Assembly: GCA_964440115.1 (NCBI GenBank)
Contig: CAYTPV010000004.1
Location: 310,001 to 374,000, forward strand
Length of the DNA stretch: 64,000 nt
Direction of reading: 5' to 3'
Source of the DNA: JAEWWD01 sp964440115
GTDB lineage: Bacteria; Bacillota; Clostridia; Christensenellales; CAG-138
Position 1 is the first letter of the stretch; each line of letters opens with the position of its first letter. The notes under the pieces are model-generated. The model ran no database searches. It saw only the letters and a list, made by a program, of their open reading frames with translations, and was not told the DNA's origin. Positions 16,704 to 25,817 of the stretch are shown piece after piece. Position numbers and translations under genes: made by a program.

Positions 16704-19640
16704 TTGCGAGATTTCTTTCAGGATATTATAAAACGGCTTAGGGAAACGATGGATCGGGCGGTAGCCTCTTTCCGCCGTACTGTCGGCGGGGAGAAGGAAC
16801 ACAAAGAGCGCGATCTGTTCCCTGAGGACGATACGCTTACCCATCATATTCCTCTGCAGCATATAAAAGAAGACAGCGGCGAAACCCGTCTGTTCGGCCC
16901 CGAAGAAGCGAGGGCGATCAGCGAAGCATCCGCTGCTGAAATGCATGCCGAGAACGAGCCGTTGTTTACGGATCGTACCCGCAAGCGGCCGTTCATATTG
17001 AGCGTGCTGTTTACCACCATCCGGTTTATTGCTCTTGGGGTCGTATTGGCCGGTTTTGCGGGACTGGGCGCTGCAATCGGCTTAGCAAAGGCTTATATCG
17101 ATACAACCCCCACGCTGGACCGCGCGCAGCTTACGAAATCCGATCGCACATCCTACCTGTATGATATGAACGGAAAGCTTATCACCACAATAGCAGACGT
17201 GGAATACCGCGATTGGGTGGATATTGACCAGATTCCAGAAACTCTGCAGAATGCGTTTATCGCTATTGAGGACGTGCGCTTTTACAAGCACGGCGGCGTG
17301 GATATCAAACGGCTGTTTTCCGTTGCGCTAGAAGTGCTGGGGAACAACAACGCCGCAGGCGGCAGCACCATCACCCAGCAGTTGATCAAGAACAAAATTC
17401 TGGGCAAGGAAAGAACCTATAAGCGCAAGATTCAGGAAGCGTATTTATCCGTTGAATTGGAAAAGGAAATCAGCAAGAAAGAAATACTTGAAGCGTATCT
17501 CAACGATATCCATCTGGGCGAGGCGAATTATGGCGTAAAAACTGCGGCCAAGGATTATTTTGGAAAGGAACTCAATCAGCTGACCGTTCGCGAAAGCGCC
17601 ATGCTTGCCGGTCTTACACGCAATCCGTATTACTACAACCCGCGTAAAAACAAATACAAACGTGATCCCGTATATTGGACGTATACCAACGACCGCACGG
17701 ATACCGTACTCGGGCGTATGTATGAAGCGGGCTTCATAACGCTCGAGCAATACCGTGAGGCGCTTGCTGAGGATGTCAACATTGTAGAGGTCTCACAGCA
17801 GACACAGATGTATGACATGCCCTACTTCGTTGAATACGCTATTCGCGATGTTGTAACGCATATTCTGGCGCAGCGGGGGCTTACGGATGCCGACCGCAGT
17901 GCTGTGGAAAATGAACTCAGGACGGGCGGATATTCCATCTATACCACTGTAGATCCGAAAATCCAGCATACCGTGCAGGATACGCTTTCCACCTGGACGA
18001 AGTACCCCGGTCTTGCTGATCCGAGCAAGAATATGGTGGTGGAAACAAACTCAGATGGTTCCGTCATTGAGACGGTTGAGCCGCAGGCATCTGCGGTCGT
18101 GGTTGATTACCATACGGGAGAGCTCAGGGCGGTTGTAGGCGGCAGGGACAGCCCCAACATTCGAAAAGGGTTTAACCGTGCATATCAGAGTTATATGGAG
18201 GTCGGTTCCTCCATAAAGCCGCTTGCGGTGTATGGCCCGGCATTGGACGCCGGAGCATCGCCCGCTAGCATCATAGCAAATGTCCCAGCGCCTATTGAAG
18301 GCTGGGGCGGTGAGCGCGGCTACCCCGGCATTGGTGATACCAAGTATATAGGTCCCATCACGATGCGGCAGGGCATTGTATCCTCGCTGAACGTCGTTGC
18401 TGCGCGCACACTGTATGAAAAGGTATGGCCGGAGGTTTCGGCAAAATATCTCGAAAAGCTCGGTGCGAACATGTCCAAGGTCAATGTGGACGGTCCAGGT
18501 CTTGCGTTGGGGACATCGGGGTTCACGACAATCCAGATGGCTGCGGCTTATGGAGCGATTGCGGACGGCGGGGAATACCGCGAACCTCTTTCTTTCACAC
18601 GGGTAGTGGATTCAAGCGGGAAAGTCATACTGGACGCTGAAGCGATCCGTGAAAAGCATCAGGTGTTCAAACCGAGCACCGCGTATCTCCTGATCGATAT
18701 GCTGTCCGACGCGGTTGACCACGGTACCGGTACCGCCGCGAAAATTCCGGGCATGACTGTGGCGGGCAAGACGGGTACAAACGCGGATTACGCGAGCGTT
18801 TACTTTGCCGGCATGACGCCGTATTACACGGCGTCCGTCTGGGTCGGGCACGACAACCCTGTGAACGTGCTCAAGGGCAAAGCGACCGGCGGTACCTATG
18901 CTGCACCGCTGTGGCAGGCGTTTATGGCAAAGATCCATCAGGGATTGCCGAATAAGGATATCATGGACGTTTCTTCCAGCCAGCTGGGTCTTGTAAAGAA
19001 GACGGTCTGTTCCGTATCCGGCAAATTGGCTACCGACGCCTGCTATGCGGATACAGCAGGACACAAGCCTGTAACGGATTGGTTCCTTGAACAAGACGTC
19101 CCTACGGACTTTTGCGATATACACGCGGCTGTGGCCATTTGCACGGAAAGCGGGCAGATTGCCACCAGCTACTGCCCCACTGAAAAGGTAGTATCCGGCG
19201 CTGTTGTATTGGTCAGGCCGGGCACCTATTATGATCAGTTTACCGATGAGGTACTTAAGCAGGCCATACCAAACGCCGTAAGGACCTCCCTAACGCTTGA
19301 TGAATATGAAATGGGATTGGCCTCTTCGCACAACCTTTGCACATTGCATACGCCTTCAGGGCAGTCCCTATCGCAGATGCGGGCACAGGCGCTTTCCCTG
19401 CGGCAGGAGATTTTGAATTACATCAGCCAGACAGACCTCAGTTCTGAGGATATATCGTCGTTGACACAGACGGCGGAAACGCTTATGAGCGCTTCAAGCA
19501 GCAGCAGCACGCAATCCATCGCCTATGTTGTTTTGCAGGCACAGCAGGAACTCGCGCGTGTCCGCGGGGATAGTATGCTGGGACCCGGTGAGGAAGCAAC
19601 GCCTGCCCCAACATCGGAAGCAGCGGAGGGTACGCAATGA
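16704..19640 (+). CDS. ponA: Class A penicillin-binding protein (PBP1A type)
   Basis: This bifunctional murein synthase has about 978 residues. It comprises a cytoplasmic acidic N-terminus, one membrane helix (RFIALGVVLAGFAGLGAAIG), a GT51 glycosyltransferase and a transpeptidase. The GT51 has AIEDVRFYKHGGVD, GGSTITQQLIKN and RKIQEAYLSVELE. The transpeptidase has SSIKPL with the catalytic Ser, SLN and KTGTN. The C-terminal 250 residues include a Cys-containing beta region and a Ser/Gln-rich helical tail. The start is uncertain: TTG 16704 (AGAGGG upstream) or ATG 16749 both fit, and both lie behind the promoter. The stop overlaps the next gene start by 4 nt. Confidence 0.93.
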   Translation: MRDFFQDIIKRLRETMDRAVASFRRTVGGEKEHKERDLFPEDDTLTHHIPLQHIKEDSGETRLFGPEEARAISEASAAEMHAENEPLFTDRTRKRPFILSVLFTTIRFIALGVVLAGFAGLGAAIGLAKAYIDTTPTLDRAQLTKSDRTSYLYDMNGKLITTIADVEYRDWVDIDQIPETLQNAFIAIEDVRFYKHGGVDIKRLFSVALEVLGNNNAAGGSTITQQLIKNKILGKERTYKRKIQEAYLSVELEKEISKKEILEAYLNDIHLGEANYGVKTAAKDYFGKELNQLTVRESAMLAGLTRNPYYYNPRKNKYKRDPVYWTYTNDRTDTVLGRMYEAGFITLEQYREALAEDVNIVEVSQQTQMYDMPYFVEYAIRDVVTHILAQRGLTDADRSAVENELRTGGYSIYTTVDPKIQHTVQDTLSTWTKYPGLADPSKNMVVETNSDGSVIETVEPQASAVVVDYHTGELRAVVGGRDSPNIRKGFNRAYQSYMEVGSSIKPLAVYGPALDAGASPASIIANVPAPIEGWGGERGYPGIGDTKYIGPITMRQGIVSSLNVVAARTLYEKVWPEVSAKYLEKLGANMSKVNVDGPGLALGTSGFTTIQMAAAYGAIADGGEYREPLSFTRVVDSSGKVILDAEAIREKHQVFKPSTAYLLIDMLSDAVDHGTGTAAKIPGMTVAGKTGTNADYASVYFAGMTPYYTASVWVGHDNPVNVLKGKATGGTYAAPLWQAFMAKIHQGLPNKDIMDVSSSQLGLVKKTVCSVSGKLATDACYADTAGHKPVTDWFLEQDVPTDFCDIHAAVAICTESGQIATSYCPTEKVVSGAVVLVRPGTYYDQFTDEVLKQAIPNAVRTSLTLDEYEMGLASSHNLCTLHTPSGQSLSQMRAQALSLRQEILNYISQTDLSSEDISSLTQTAETLMSASSSSSTQSIAYVVLQAQQELARVRGDSMLGPGEEATPAPTSEAAEGTQ

Positions 19641-20257
19641 GCAATTCTGTTTTAGACGCGCTCTATCATGCCGAACGCGAGCGGCTGCTTCTGTTCCGCA
19701 ACGCAAAACTTGGCGGCGCGTACGAATCCCCGGTATTCGGACAGGGTCCAGATCGCCCTTTTCTGGTGCTCATAGGGGAAGCGCCGGGGGCTGAGGAAAC
19801 CAAACAGTCTCGTCCCTTTGTCGGGAAGGCGGGGCGGCAGCTGGATGAATTGCTTTTGCTTGCCCGTATTCCTAGAGACGAGGTGTATATCACGAATGCT
19901 GTGAAATACAGGCCGATTGTGGATAACGGCCGTACGACGCGCAACCGGACCCCAAGCCGTGAGGAAATTGAATCGTCACTGCCCCTGCTGCGCGCGGAAT
20001 TGCTCTCTTTACGGCCGCAGTGCATTGCGACTTTGGGCAATGTGCCGCTGTCTTCTGTGCTTACTCTGTGCAAAATGGGTAGGCAGGTGATCGGGGACGC
20101 GCATGGCCGTCCGCAGCATATTACGCTGGAAGATTGGACGGCGAATCTTTTTCCGCTGTATCATCCCGCCAGTGCCATCTATAACCGCTCCCTGCTGGAC
20201 ACCTGCCGCGATGACGCGTGCCGCCTCGGCGAGCTCTACGCTGTGAACAAACGGTGA
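19637..20257 (+). CDS. Uracil-DNA glycosylase superfamily protein (family 4/5-like, no Fe-S cysteines)
   Basis: This 206-residue protein has the landmarks of family 4/5 glycosylases: LIGEAPGAEETKQSRPFVGKAGRQLDELL (catalytic GEAPG loop), YITNAVKYRPI..NRTPSREEI, and LFPLYHPASAIYN for the DNA-binding HPA loop. In Fe-S enzymes of this type four Cys hold a [4Fe-4S] cluster. Here the N-terminal Cys pair is absent, and the usual VVKCRPP is AVKYRPI, so the cluster is probably missing. The expected role is removal of uracil from DNA. The start overlaps the PBP stop (ATGA), an odd partner for a repair gene. Confidence 0.85.
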   Translation: MSNSVLDALYHAERERLLLFRNAKLGGAYESPVFGQGPDRPFLVLIGEAPGAEETKQSRPFVGKAGRQLDELLLLARIPRDEVYITNAVKYRPIVDNGRTTRNRTPSREEIESSLPLLRAELLSLRPQCIATLGNVPLSSVLTLCKMGRQVIGDAHGRPQHITLEDWTANLFPLYHPASAIYNRSLLDTCRDDACRLGELYAVNKR

Positions 20258-20293
20258 AAATCCTCAATTAGAATCGGACAAGCCAACATGGTA

Positions 20294-20302
20294 TGCTATA
20301 AT
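20294..20302 (+). promoter_or_regulatory. Extended -10 promoter of the SH3-domain protein gene
   Basis: TGCTATAAT (20294-20302) has the TGn extension. A -35 box is weak or absent, as is usual with extended -10 promoters. Confidence 0.65.
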
Positions 20303-20342
20303 CGGAACTGGAAGATTTCTCTTTGAAAGGAATTCTGAACGA

Positions 20343-21485
20343 ATGAAAACGCGGTGTATCTGCCTGCTGCTGTTAGTGGCGCTGTGCATAGGAATACTTC
20401 CCGGCACGGCTTGGGCGGGCGCGCGTGAATATGGGCAGATCACTGCGCAGGACGTGCGCCTGCGCAGTTCCCCCAATACGGATTCTGAAGTCATTTCTCA
20501 GCTTCCTCAGCATACGGTCGTGGAAGTACTCGACGATCAAAACGGATGGTACCGCGTTCTGTATGACAATATGGTGGGCTATCTGCGGCAGGATTATATA
20601 CTTGTCAATTCCACCAGCCGCGCAGCAAATGTCGGCGAGGGCGGTGCGAAGTTGTACGGAGGCCCGGGCAATGGAACTGAAAATCCATCGTATCTTGTGG
20701 GGGAACTGCCAAGCGGTCTTGGCATCAAAGTCAAGCAGATGATAGGGGACTGGTATTACGTAGTGGCGGGCGACAGCGTAGGGTATGTCTACCGCGGGGA
20801 TCTGAACCTCAAACCGGGCGTAAATGCTTCAGGCTATGAACTTCGGCAGGGCATGCAGGGCCAGGAGGTAGAACGCATGCAGAAGGAACTGTGCAAAAGA
20901 CAGTTTCTTGGTGCGGTGACCGGCAGCTACGATGAAAAAACAAAAAAGGCTGTGGCTTCCTTCCAAAAGGCGTGCGGACTTTCGGCGGATGGCGTAGCCG
21001 GCGCGCAGACTCTGCAATCGCTGTACGATATCAACAACAATGTTACCATGACCTATGCGGTAGCCTCCGACGTCAAAGGGAAAGTGGAACTGCTGGATTG
21101 GTTCAAGGGCGGTGACGAATGGCTTTACAAGGGCGCTAAATTTGTTATTATTGATGTGAAAACAGGTTTATCGTTCAACGCCCGCAGGTTTGGCGGGTGG
21201 TATCACGCGGACAGCGAGCCCATCACCGCCAACGACACTGCTACAATGAAACGGATTGCGGGCGGCGAATGGTCCTGGAACAGAAGGCCGATCTGGGTGG
21301 TATTCCGCGGACGAGTAGTGGCCGCGAGCATGCATTGCATGCCGCATATGGCCGATCCGACGCAGAGCAACAATTTCCCGGGGCATTTCTGCGTACATTT
21401 GCTCAACTCCAAGGTGCATGAAACAGGCAAACCCTGTCCGCGGCACCAGGCATGCGTACAGGCAGCCTACCGGGCTGGAAAATAA
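20343..21485 (+). CDS. Secreted SH3 / peptidoglycan-binding protein with conserved C-terminal domain
   Basis: This 380-residue exported protein has a signal peptide with cleavage near AWA-GAREYG (residue 26). A bacterial SH3 domain follows (GQITAQDVRLRSSPNTDSEVI to VGYLRQDYILV), then a second SH3-like repeat. A PG_binding_1 domain has LRQGMQGQEVERMQKEL and GSYDEKTKKAVASFQKACGLSADGVAG. The C-terminal domain (about 235-380) contains GGWYHADSEPIT and NNFPGHFCVHLLNS, followed by a further His pair. The clustered His/Asp/Cys suggest a metal site and perhaps a cell-wall hydrolase, but I do not recognise the family. It probably acts in the wall. The two-component gene follows 20 nt later. Confidence 0.85.
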   Translation: MKTRCICLLLLVALCIGILPGTAWAGAREYGQITAQDVRLRSSPNTDSEVISQLPQHTVVEVLDDQNGWYRVLYDNMVGYLRQDYILVNSTSRAANVGEGGAKLYGGPGNGTENPSYLVGELPSGLGIKVKQMIGDWYYVVAGDSVGYVYRGDLNLKPGVNASGYELRQGMQGQEVERMQKELCKRQFLGAVTGSYDEKTKKAVASFQKACGLSADGVAGAQTLQSLYDINNNVTMTYAVASDVKGKVELLDWFKGGDEWLYKGAKFVIIDVKTGLSFNARRFGGWYHADSEPITANDTATMKRIAGGEWSWNRRPIWVVFRGRVVAASMHCMPHMADPTQSNNFPGHFCVHLLNSKVHETGKPCPRHQACVQAAYRAGK

Positions 21486-21505
21486 CCGATGGACGGAGGC
21501 CGACC

Positions 21506-22180
21506 ATGAAAATCCTAGTTGCGGACGACGATCAGGTTGTACACGAATCGCTGGGCATTTATCTTCGTGCGGAAGGGTACGAACCGCTTGACGTATATGA
21601 CGGCAACGCTGCAATACAGGCTGTTGGGCCGGATATTGCTCTGTGTGTGCTGGATATCATGATGCCTGGGCGTTCGGGCATTGAGGTATGCAAAGAGATC
21701 CGCAAGAATTCGCAGCTTCCCGTCATTATGCTTACGGCAAAAGGGGAAGAGGTGGATCGCATACTCGGCCTTGAACTGGGCGCCGACGATTATATCGTGA
21801 AGCCCTTCAGCCCGCGTGAAGTGGTGGCGCGTATCAAAGCCGTGCTGCGAAGAACACAGGAGAGGCAGGAAGGGGATGGCAGCGCACTTACGTTCAACGG
21901 ACTGTCCATCGACCTGAAGAGCTATACCGTGACTCTGCGCGGCGAGCCCGTGATCTGTACGCCCAAGGAAATAGAAATCCTGCACATGCTTGCTTCCAAT
22001 CCCGGGCAGGTATTCACGCGCGAGCAGCTGCTCAACCGCGTGTGGGGGTATGATTTTGCAGGCGAAACGCGTACGGTGGATACGCACATCAAGCGCATAC
22101 GCGCCAAACTGGACAGCGATGGGCTTGGTTGGAGCATCAAAACCATTTACGGCGTTGGGTATAAATTCGAAGTAGACTAA
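21506..22180 (+). CDS. OmpR/PhoB-family response regulator
   Basis: This 224-residue protein has a receiver domain MKILVADDDQ, phospho-acceptor in LCVLDIMMPG (Asp about 50), MLTAKG and the switch lysine in YIVKPFSP. It has a winged-helix DNA-binding domain with TPKEIEILHMLASNPGQVFTREQLLNRVWG and RTVDTHIKRIRAKL. The ATG at 21506 has GGAGG upstream. Its histidine kinase follows, separated by 187 nt that hold a chain of hairpins. It may be co-transcribed with the secreted SH3 protein upstream, which would make cell-envelope status a plausible signal. Confidence 0.95.
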   Translation: MKILVADDDQVVHESLGIYLRAEGYEPLDVYDGNAAIQAVGPDIALCVLDIMMPGRSGIEVCKEIRKNSQLPVIMLTAKGEEVDRILGLELGADDYIVKPFSPREVVARIKAVLRRTQERQEGDGSALTFNGLSIDLKSYTVTLRGEPVICTPKEIEILHMLASNPGQVFTREQLLNRVWGYDFAGETRTVDTHIKRIRAKLDSDGLGWSIKTIYGVGYKFEVD

Positions 22181-22181
22181 C

Positions 22182-22330
22182 CGCTAACAAAGTCCTGCGG
22201 ACTTTGTTAGCGGGTCTTCTGTCGGTTAGAATGCCGCTCATGGCGGCATTCTCTTGGCAAATTCGGCGAGTGAATCGCCGAATTTGAATGAAATGTGGAG
22301 GATTCGTTTCCCCACTCTTCCAATGGGCTT
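22182..22330. repeat. Chain of consecutive hairpins (modular intergenic repeat, copy B)
   Basis: Between the response regulator and kinase genes lie perfect dyads at 22182-22195/22199-22212 (14 bp), 22228-22237/22243-22252 (10 bp) and 22258-22269/22275-22286 (12 bp). A weaker GTGG/CCAC dyad follows at 22295-22314, then CCAATGGGCTT. The third dyad with the following GAATGAAATGTGGAGGATT resembles the right half of the element at 8596-8726. The kinase frame is open through part of this region, but the kinase start lies behind it. Confidence 0.7.
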
Positions 22331-22367
22331 AAGCCGGACCGCCGGCATAGCCTGCGAGGATTTTTCG

Positions 22368-24320
22368 ATGCGGAGCATATTTCTCTGGCGCATGCTGGTC
22401 GTGCTCACAATTACGATTTTATTGGCCTCCCTTCTGGTGACGGGAGGCTATATGTATTTGAGCCGCGATGCTTATACTGCCATTAAGATGCTGGAGCTTT
22501 CGCCAAAATCCGAGGCAGTGGGGCAGTTGCTGGTGGAGTACAGCGCAGGGGAAGTGGATCGCGACGCATTTGGCCGCCTTGCGGATATGATGATGCGGGC
22601 AATCGATGCCACAGGCATCATTACCGATGCGCAAGGGGCGGAACTCTACCACACGGTTTCAATCGATTCTGTTTTCGGTCAATATGCGCAATCACTGGAT
22701 ACGCAGATTGAGGCGGCACTGAACGGGCAAAGCACGATACGGGACGATATCCGTACTTCGGACAACCATTTGGCGCTTTCCATCTGCATACCCGTCAAAA
22801 ACTCGCAGGATATCATCATCGGCAGCGTATTTCTGCTCAAAAGCGCGGCAGAGATTGAAACAACCACGCAACGGCTCAACAACACGCTGCTGCTTACGGT
22901 TGCCGTGGTACTGCCCATCATGCTGCTGTTATCGTCGCTGAGCGTGCGCAGGCTTGCAGGTCCGCTTCATCAAATGGGCGAAGTCGCTATCAAAATGAGC
23001 AAGGGCGATTTCAGCATCCGTGCGGACGAGAACGAGGCTGGCGAGCTGGGGTTACTCGCAAGGGCGCTTAACAACCTTTGCGATACATTATCGCAGACCA
23101 TCTATCAGCTTCGGGCCGAGAAAAGCCAGCTCGATCATATGCTCTCAAGCTTTTCCGAGGGCATCGCGGCTACAGACAGCGTGGGTTTGCTTACGCATTA
23201 TAATCCTGCGCTCATGCGTATGTTCGGTAGCGTGCGCGTGAATACGCGCATGGAACTTATTCCGGACGCGAGCATCTGGGAAGCGTTCGATCAGGTTTAC
23301 AGTACTGGTGAACCGAACATACTGCGCTATCCGCTTTCCGGCGACCGTATGCTGTGGATCACCATCACACCGGTTGTAACGGAAGAGGGAGAGCGTACGG
23401 GCGTTGTCGGCCTGTTCCGGGATATGACGGAGATGGAGCGGCTTGAACGCACGCGCCGTGACTATGTTGCAAACGTCAGCCACGAACTTCGTACGCCGCT
23501 GACCGCGGTGCGGGGGTTGCTGGAACCGCTCGCTGACGGTATGGTACAGAACGAGGATGACCGCCAGCGGTATTATCGCATCATGCTGCGTGAAGTCTTG
23601 CGCCTTTCACGCCTTATTACGGATATGCTGCAGTTATCCCGTTTGCAGTCGGGCACGGAATATATGGAACTCGTCGAGGTGGATATCAATGAAATACTTG
23701 ATGACGTCCGCCAGAGTTATGCCAAGGAAGCCGCGCAGCGCGGCATTAAGCTGGAATTAAAAGCGCCAATGCTGCCTCCGGTATTAACCGACCCGGACCG
23801 GGTGGAGCAGCTGCTTGTTATTCTTTTGGATAACGCGATGCGATACACGCCCGAGGGCGGAAGCATTACACTCATCGGCGAAGACGGACCGCGCGTCAAC
23901 ATCTGCGTTTCGGATACAGGCTCCGGCATACCAGAGGAAGATCTCCCGTATGTATTCGAACGGTTCTATAAAGTGGATAAATCGCGCAAAGAAGGCGGCA
24001 CGGGCTTGGGCCTTTCCATTGCCCGGCATCTGATTGAAAAATTGGGCGAAAAGATCACCGTGGAGAGCAAACTCGGAGAAGGAACCTCTTTCCGGTTTAC
24101 ACTTAAAAAGTATGTCAGCAACGCTATCGCGCTTGGGCCTCCGTCGGATGATTGGGAACAGGCAGCTGATGGGCTACCGCCGATCTTGCAGCCGCAGGAA
24201 ACGCCGGACAGGGGCCTGCATACGCAGGATGCTCCTTATGAGGTAATTCCCCAAAAGGAAAAGCATCAACAACGTATTCGGATCAGGATCACCAAGAGAA
24301 CGGATAAAAAAGATCAGTAA
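22368..24320 (+). CDS. Membrane sensor histidine kinase (HAMP-PAS-HisKA-HATPase)
   Basis: This is a 650-residue kinase. It has TM1 (LVVLTITILLASLLVTGGYMYL), an extracytoplasmic domain of about 140 residues, TM2 (TVAVVLPIMLLLSSL), HAMP (GPLHQMGEVAIKMSKGDFSIR) and PAS (about 260-360). HisKA has VSHELRTPLTAVRGLLEPL with the phosphorylated His, and HATPase has the N box LDNAMRYT, DTGSGIPEE and GTGLGLSIARHL. The ATG at 22368 with GAGGA 8 nt upstream is preferred. The open frame before it runs through hairpin repeats. The C-terminal 80 residues are Pro/Gln/Lys-rich and unusual. It pairs with the response regulator upstream. Confidence 0.93.
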   Translation: MRSIFLWRMLVVLTITILLASLLVTGGYMYLSRDAYTAIKMLELSPKSEAVGQLLVEYSAGEVDRDAFGRLADMMMRAIDATGIITDAQGAELYHTVSIDSVFGQYAQSLDTQIEAALNGQSTIRDDIRTSDNHLALSICIPVKNSQDIIIGSVFLLKSAAEIETTTQRLNNTLLLTVAVVLPIMLLLSSLSVRRLAGPLHQMGEVAIKMSKGDFSIRADENEAGELGLLARALNNLCDTLSQTIYQLRAEKSQLDHMLSSFSEGIAATDSVGLLTHYNPALMRMFGSVRVNTRMELIPDASIWEAFDQVYSTGEPNILRYPLSGDRMLWITITPVVTEEGERTGVVGLFRDMTEMERLERTRRDYVANVSHELRTPLTAVRGLLEPLADGMVQNEDDRQRYYRIMLREVLRLSRLITDMLQLSRLQSGTEYMELVEVDINEILDDVRQSYAKEAAQRGIKLELKAPMLPPVLTDPDRVEQLLVILLDNAMRYTPEGGSITLIGEDGPRVNICVSDTGSGIPEEDLPYVFERFYKVDKSRKEGGTGLGLSIARHLIEKLGEKITVESKLGEGTSFRFTLKKYVSNAIALGPPSDDWEQAADGLPPILQPQETPDRGLHTQDAPYEVIPQKEKHQQRIRIRITKRTDKKDQ

Positions 24321-24343
24321 TTGCCACAAATTCGACCATAACA

Positions 24344-24380
24344 AAACGGAGCCTTCTGATTTGCAGGGGGTTCCGTTTGT
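24344..24380 (+). terminator. Terminator of the two-component operon
   Basis: AACGGAGCC (24345-24353) pairs with GGTTCCGTT (24369-24377) with one G-U pair and is followed by a T-rich run. Confidence 0.7.
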
Positions 24381-24519
24381 ATATGTACACTGATGATTTA
24401 CTGATGTTTCATGTACAGATGAAATGATATCAATTGCGGCAAGCATTTCAATGGACAACCGCGCATATTCTTAGCTTTCGTTCATACCTATTAGTATACA
24501 AGGACAAGGGGGCGGAATC

Positions 24520-25434
24520 ATGGAATATCGTCGGAGAAGGCGGAGAAGGCGCTTTGCGGCGGCGGCGGGAGGCGGTACTTACAGAGCGATTGCCGCGCTG
24601 TTGGTGGTAGCCGCGGTGGTTTATCTGATCAGCGCATCCGCTGCCGGTACATGGATTGCGCAGAATGTAATGGCGCCGGCGTTCGCGGCGTTTGACAATA
24701 TGATATTGGGTACTCCCGATAAGAATACCCCTGAAACCTCCGCGCAGCTTACTACGCCCAAAACCTCAGGTGTTTCCGCGGATACCGTAACCGGTGATGT
24801 GGAATTGCCGGTCATGGAGTGCTTTGCGCTGCAGATGGGCGTTTACAGCGACAAGAATAATGCAGATCTGGAAGCACAGGCGCTGCAGCAGCGGGGAGCG
24901 GGCGGTTATGTGATGGAAGATGCCGGTCGCTACCGTGTGTTTGCTGCCGCGTATGACAGCGCGGATAGCCTCAAACAGGTGCGCGACAAGCTCACGGCGG
25001 AAGGTATGGAAAGCGCCTCGTATACATTCAATTCCCCCGTAAGTACGCTCCGTGTGACCGCGACCCAGGCGCAGCTCGATGGGATATCCGCAGGCTTTAA
25101 GGCGCTTAGTCAATTGGAAAAGGATATGGCTTCCGCGACACTGACATTTGACCAGCAAAAACTGACTGGGCAAAAAGGAAGGGATACCGCCACAACACTG
25201 TTATCGCAGCTGCGTTCAGCCAACGATGCGTTTACAGTAGCGGCAGAAGGAGAGGATAATCCTGTCCTGCAGGCGACGAGAAGTTGTTTCTCAAAATATG
25301 AGGAAGCTTTGACTGCGCTTTCAGAGTATAGCACTGAAAGTTTTGTAGATTTTTCGGCTAAAATGAAGTACACTCATATATGTATAGCGCATGCTTATGC
25401 TACGCTGGCGCAGGAAGTATCCGCTATGGCATAA
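24520..25434 (+). CDS. SPOR-domain membrane protein
   Basis: This 304-residue protein begins MEYRRRRRRRRF, a very basic cytoplasmic tail, followed by one membrane helix (about 22-42) and a Thr/Pro-rich linker. A SPOR domain follows (about 100-175): FALQMGVYSDKNNADLEAQALQQRGAGGYVMEDAGRYRVFAAAYDSADSLKQVRDKL. SPOR domains bind peptidoglycan strands lacking stem peptides, mostly at division or spore septa. The C-terminal 130 residues are helical, without known domain. GGGGG lies before the ATG. It stands in front of the DRTGG/hydrogenase-like operon with 28 nt between, so co-transcription is possible but not evident by function. Confidence 0.88.
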   Translation: MEYRRRRRRRRFAAAAGGGTYRAIAALLVVAAVVYLISASAAGTWIAQNVMAPAFAAFDNMILGTPDKNTPETSAQLTTPKTSGVSADTVTGDVELPVMECFALQMGVYSDKNNADLEAQALQQRGAGGYVMEDAGRYRVFAAAYDSADSLKQVRDKLTAEGMESASYTFNSPVSTLRVTATQAQLDGISAGFKALSQLEKDMASATLTFDQQKLTGQKGRDTATTLLSQLRSANDAFTVAAEGEDNPVLQATRSCFSKYEEALTALSEYSTESFVDFSAKMKYTHICIAHAYATLAQEVSAMA

Positions 25435-25462
25435 ACTCGTATTCACCTTCCGGAGGAATTGA

Positions 25463-25813
25463 ATGAGAATAGCGGAAGTGGCCGGTATACTGGACGCGAA
25501 CGTTCTTTGCTGCGAAGATAAGCTGGACAAGGAGGTCAGATCAGCGTTTGGAGCCGATCTGATGAGCGATGCGCTTGCGTTTATTGACGATGATACGCTT
25601 CTTCTGACCGGACTTGTGAACCAGCATGTTATTCGTACGGCTGAAATGCTGGAGGTCAGGTGTATTGTATTCGTCCGGGGCAAACCGGTACCGAAGGATA
25701 TTCTTGATCTTGCAGTTCAGCAGGGCGTCGTGCTTTTGGGTACCGATAAAACGTTGTACATATGTTGCGGCATGCTGTATGCCGCAGGATTACCTGGCTG
25801 TATAAGAAGGTAA
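25463..25813 (+). CDS. DRTGG-domain protein (first copy)
   Basis: This 116-residue protein is close to the DRTGG fold: MRIAEVAGILDANVLC at the start, LLLTGLVNQHVIRTAEMLEVRCIVFVRGKPVPKDILDLA in the middle, then GVVLLGTDKTLYICCGMLYAAG. DRTGG domains occur in phosphotransacetylase and in HPr-kinase-like or CBS-linked regulators and are thought to bind ligands. A second, diverged copy lies at 27603. In many Clostridia such genes flank a [FeFe]-hydrogenase-like gene, as here. GGAGG precedes the ATG, and the next gene starts 4 nt after the stop. Confidence 0.88.
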   Translation: MRIAEVAGILDANVLCCEDKLDKEVRSAFGADLMSDALAFIDDDTLLLTGLVNQHVIRTAEMLEVRCIVFVRGKPVPKDILDLAVQQGVVLLGTDKTLYICCGMLYAAGLPGCIRR

Positions 25814-25817
25814 AGAT

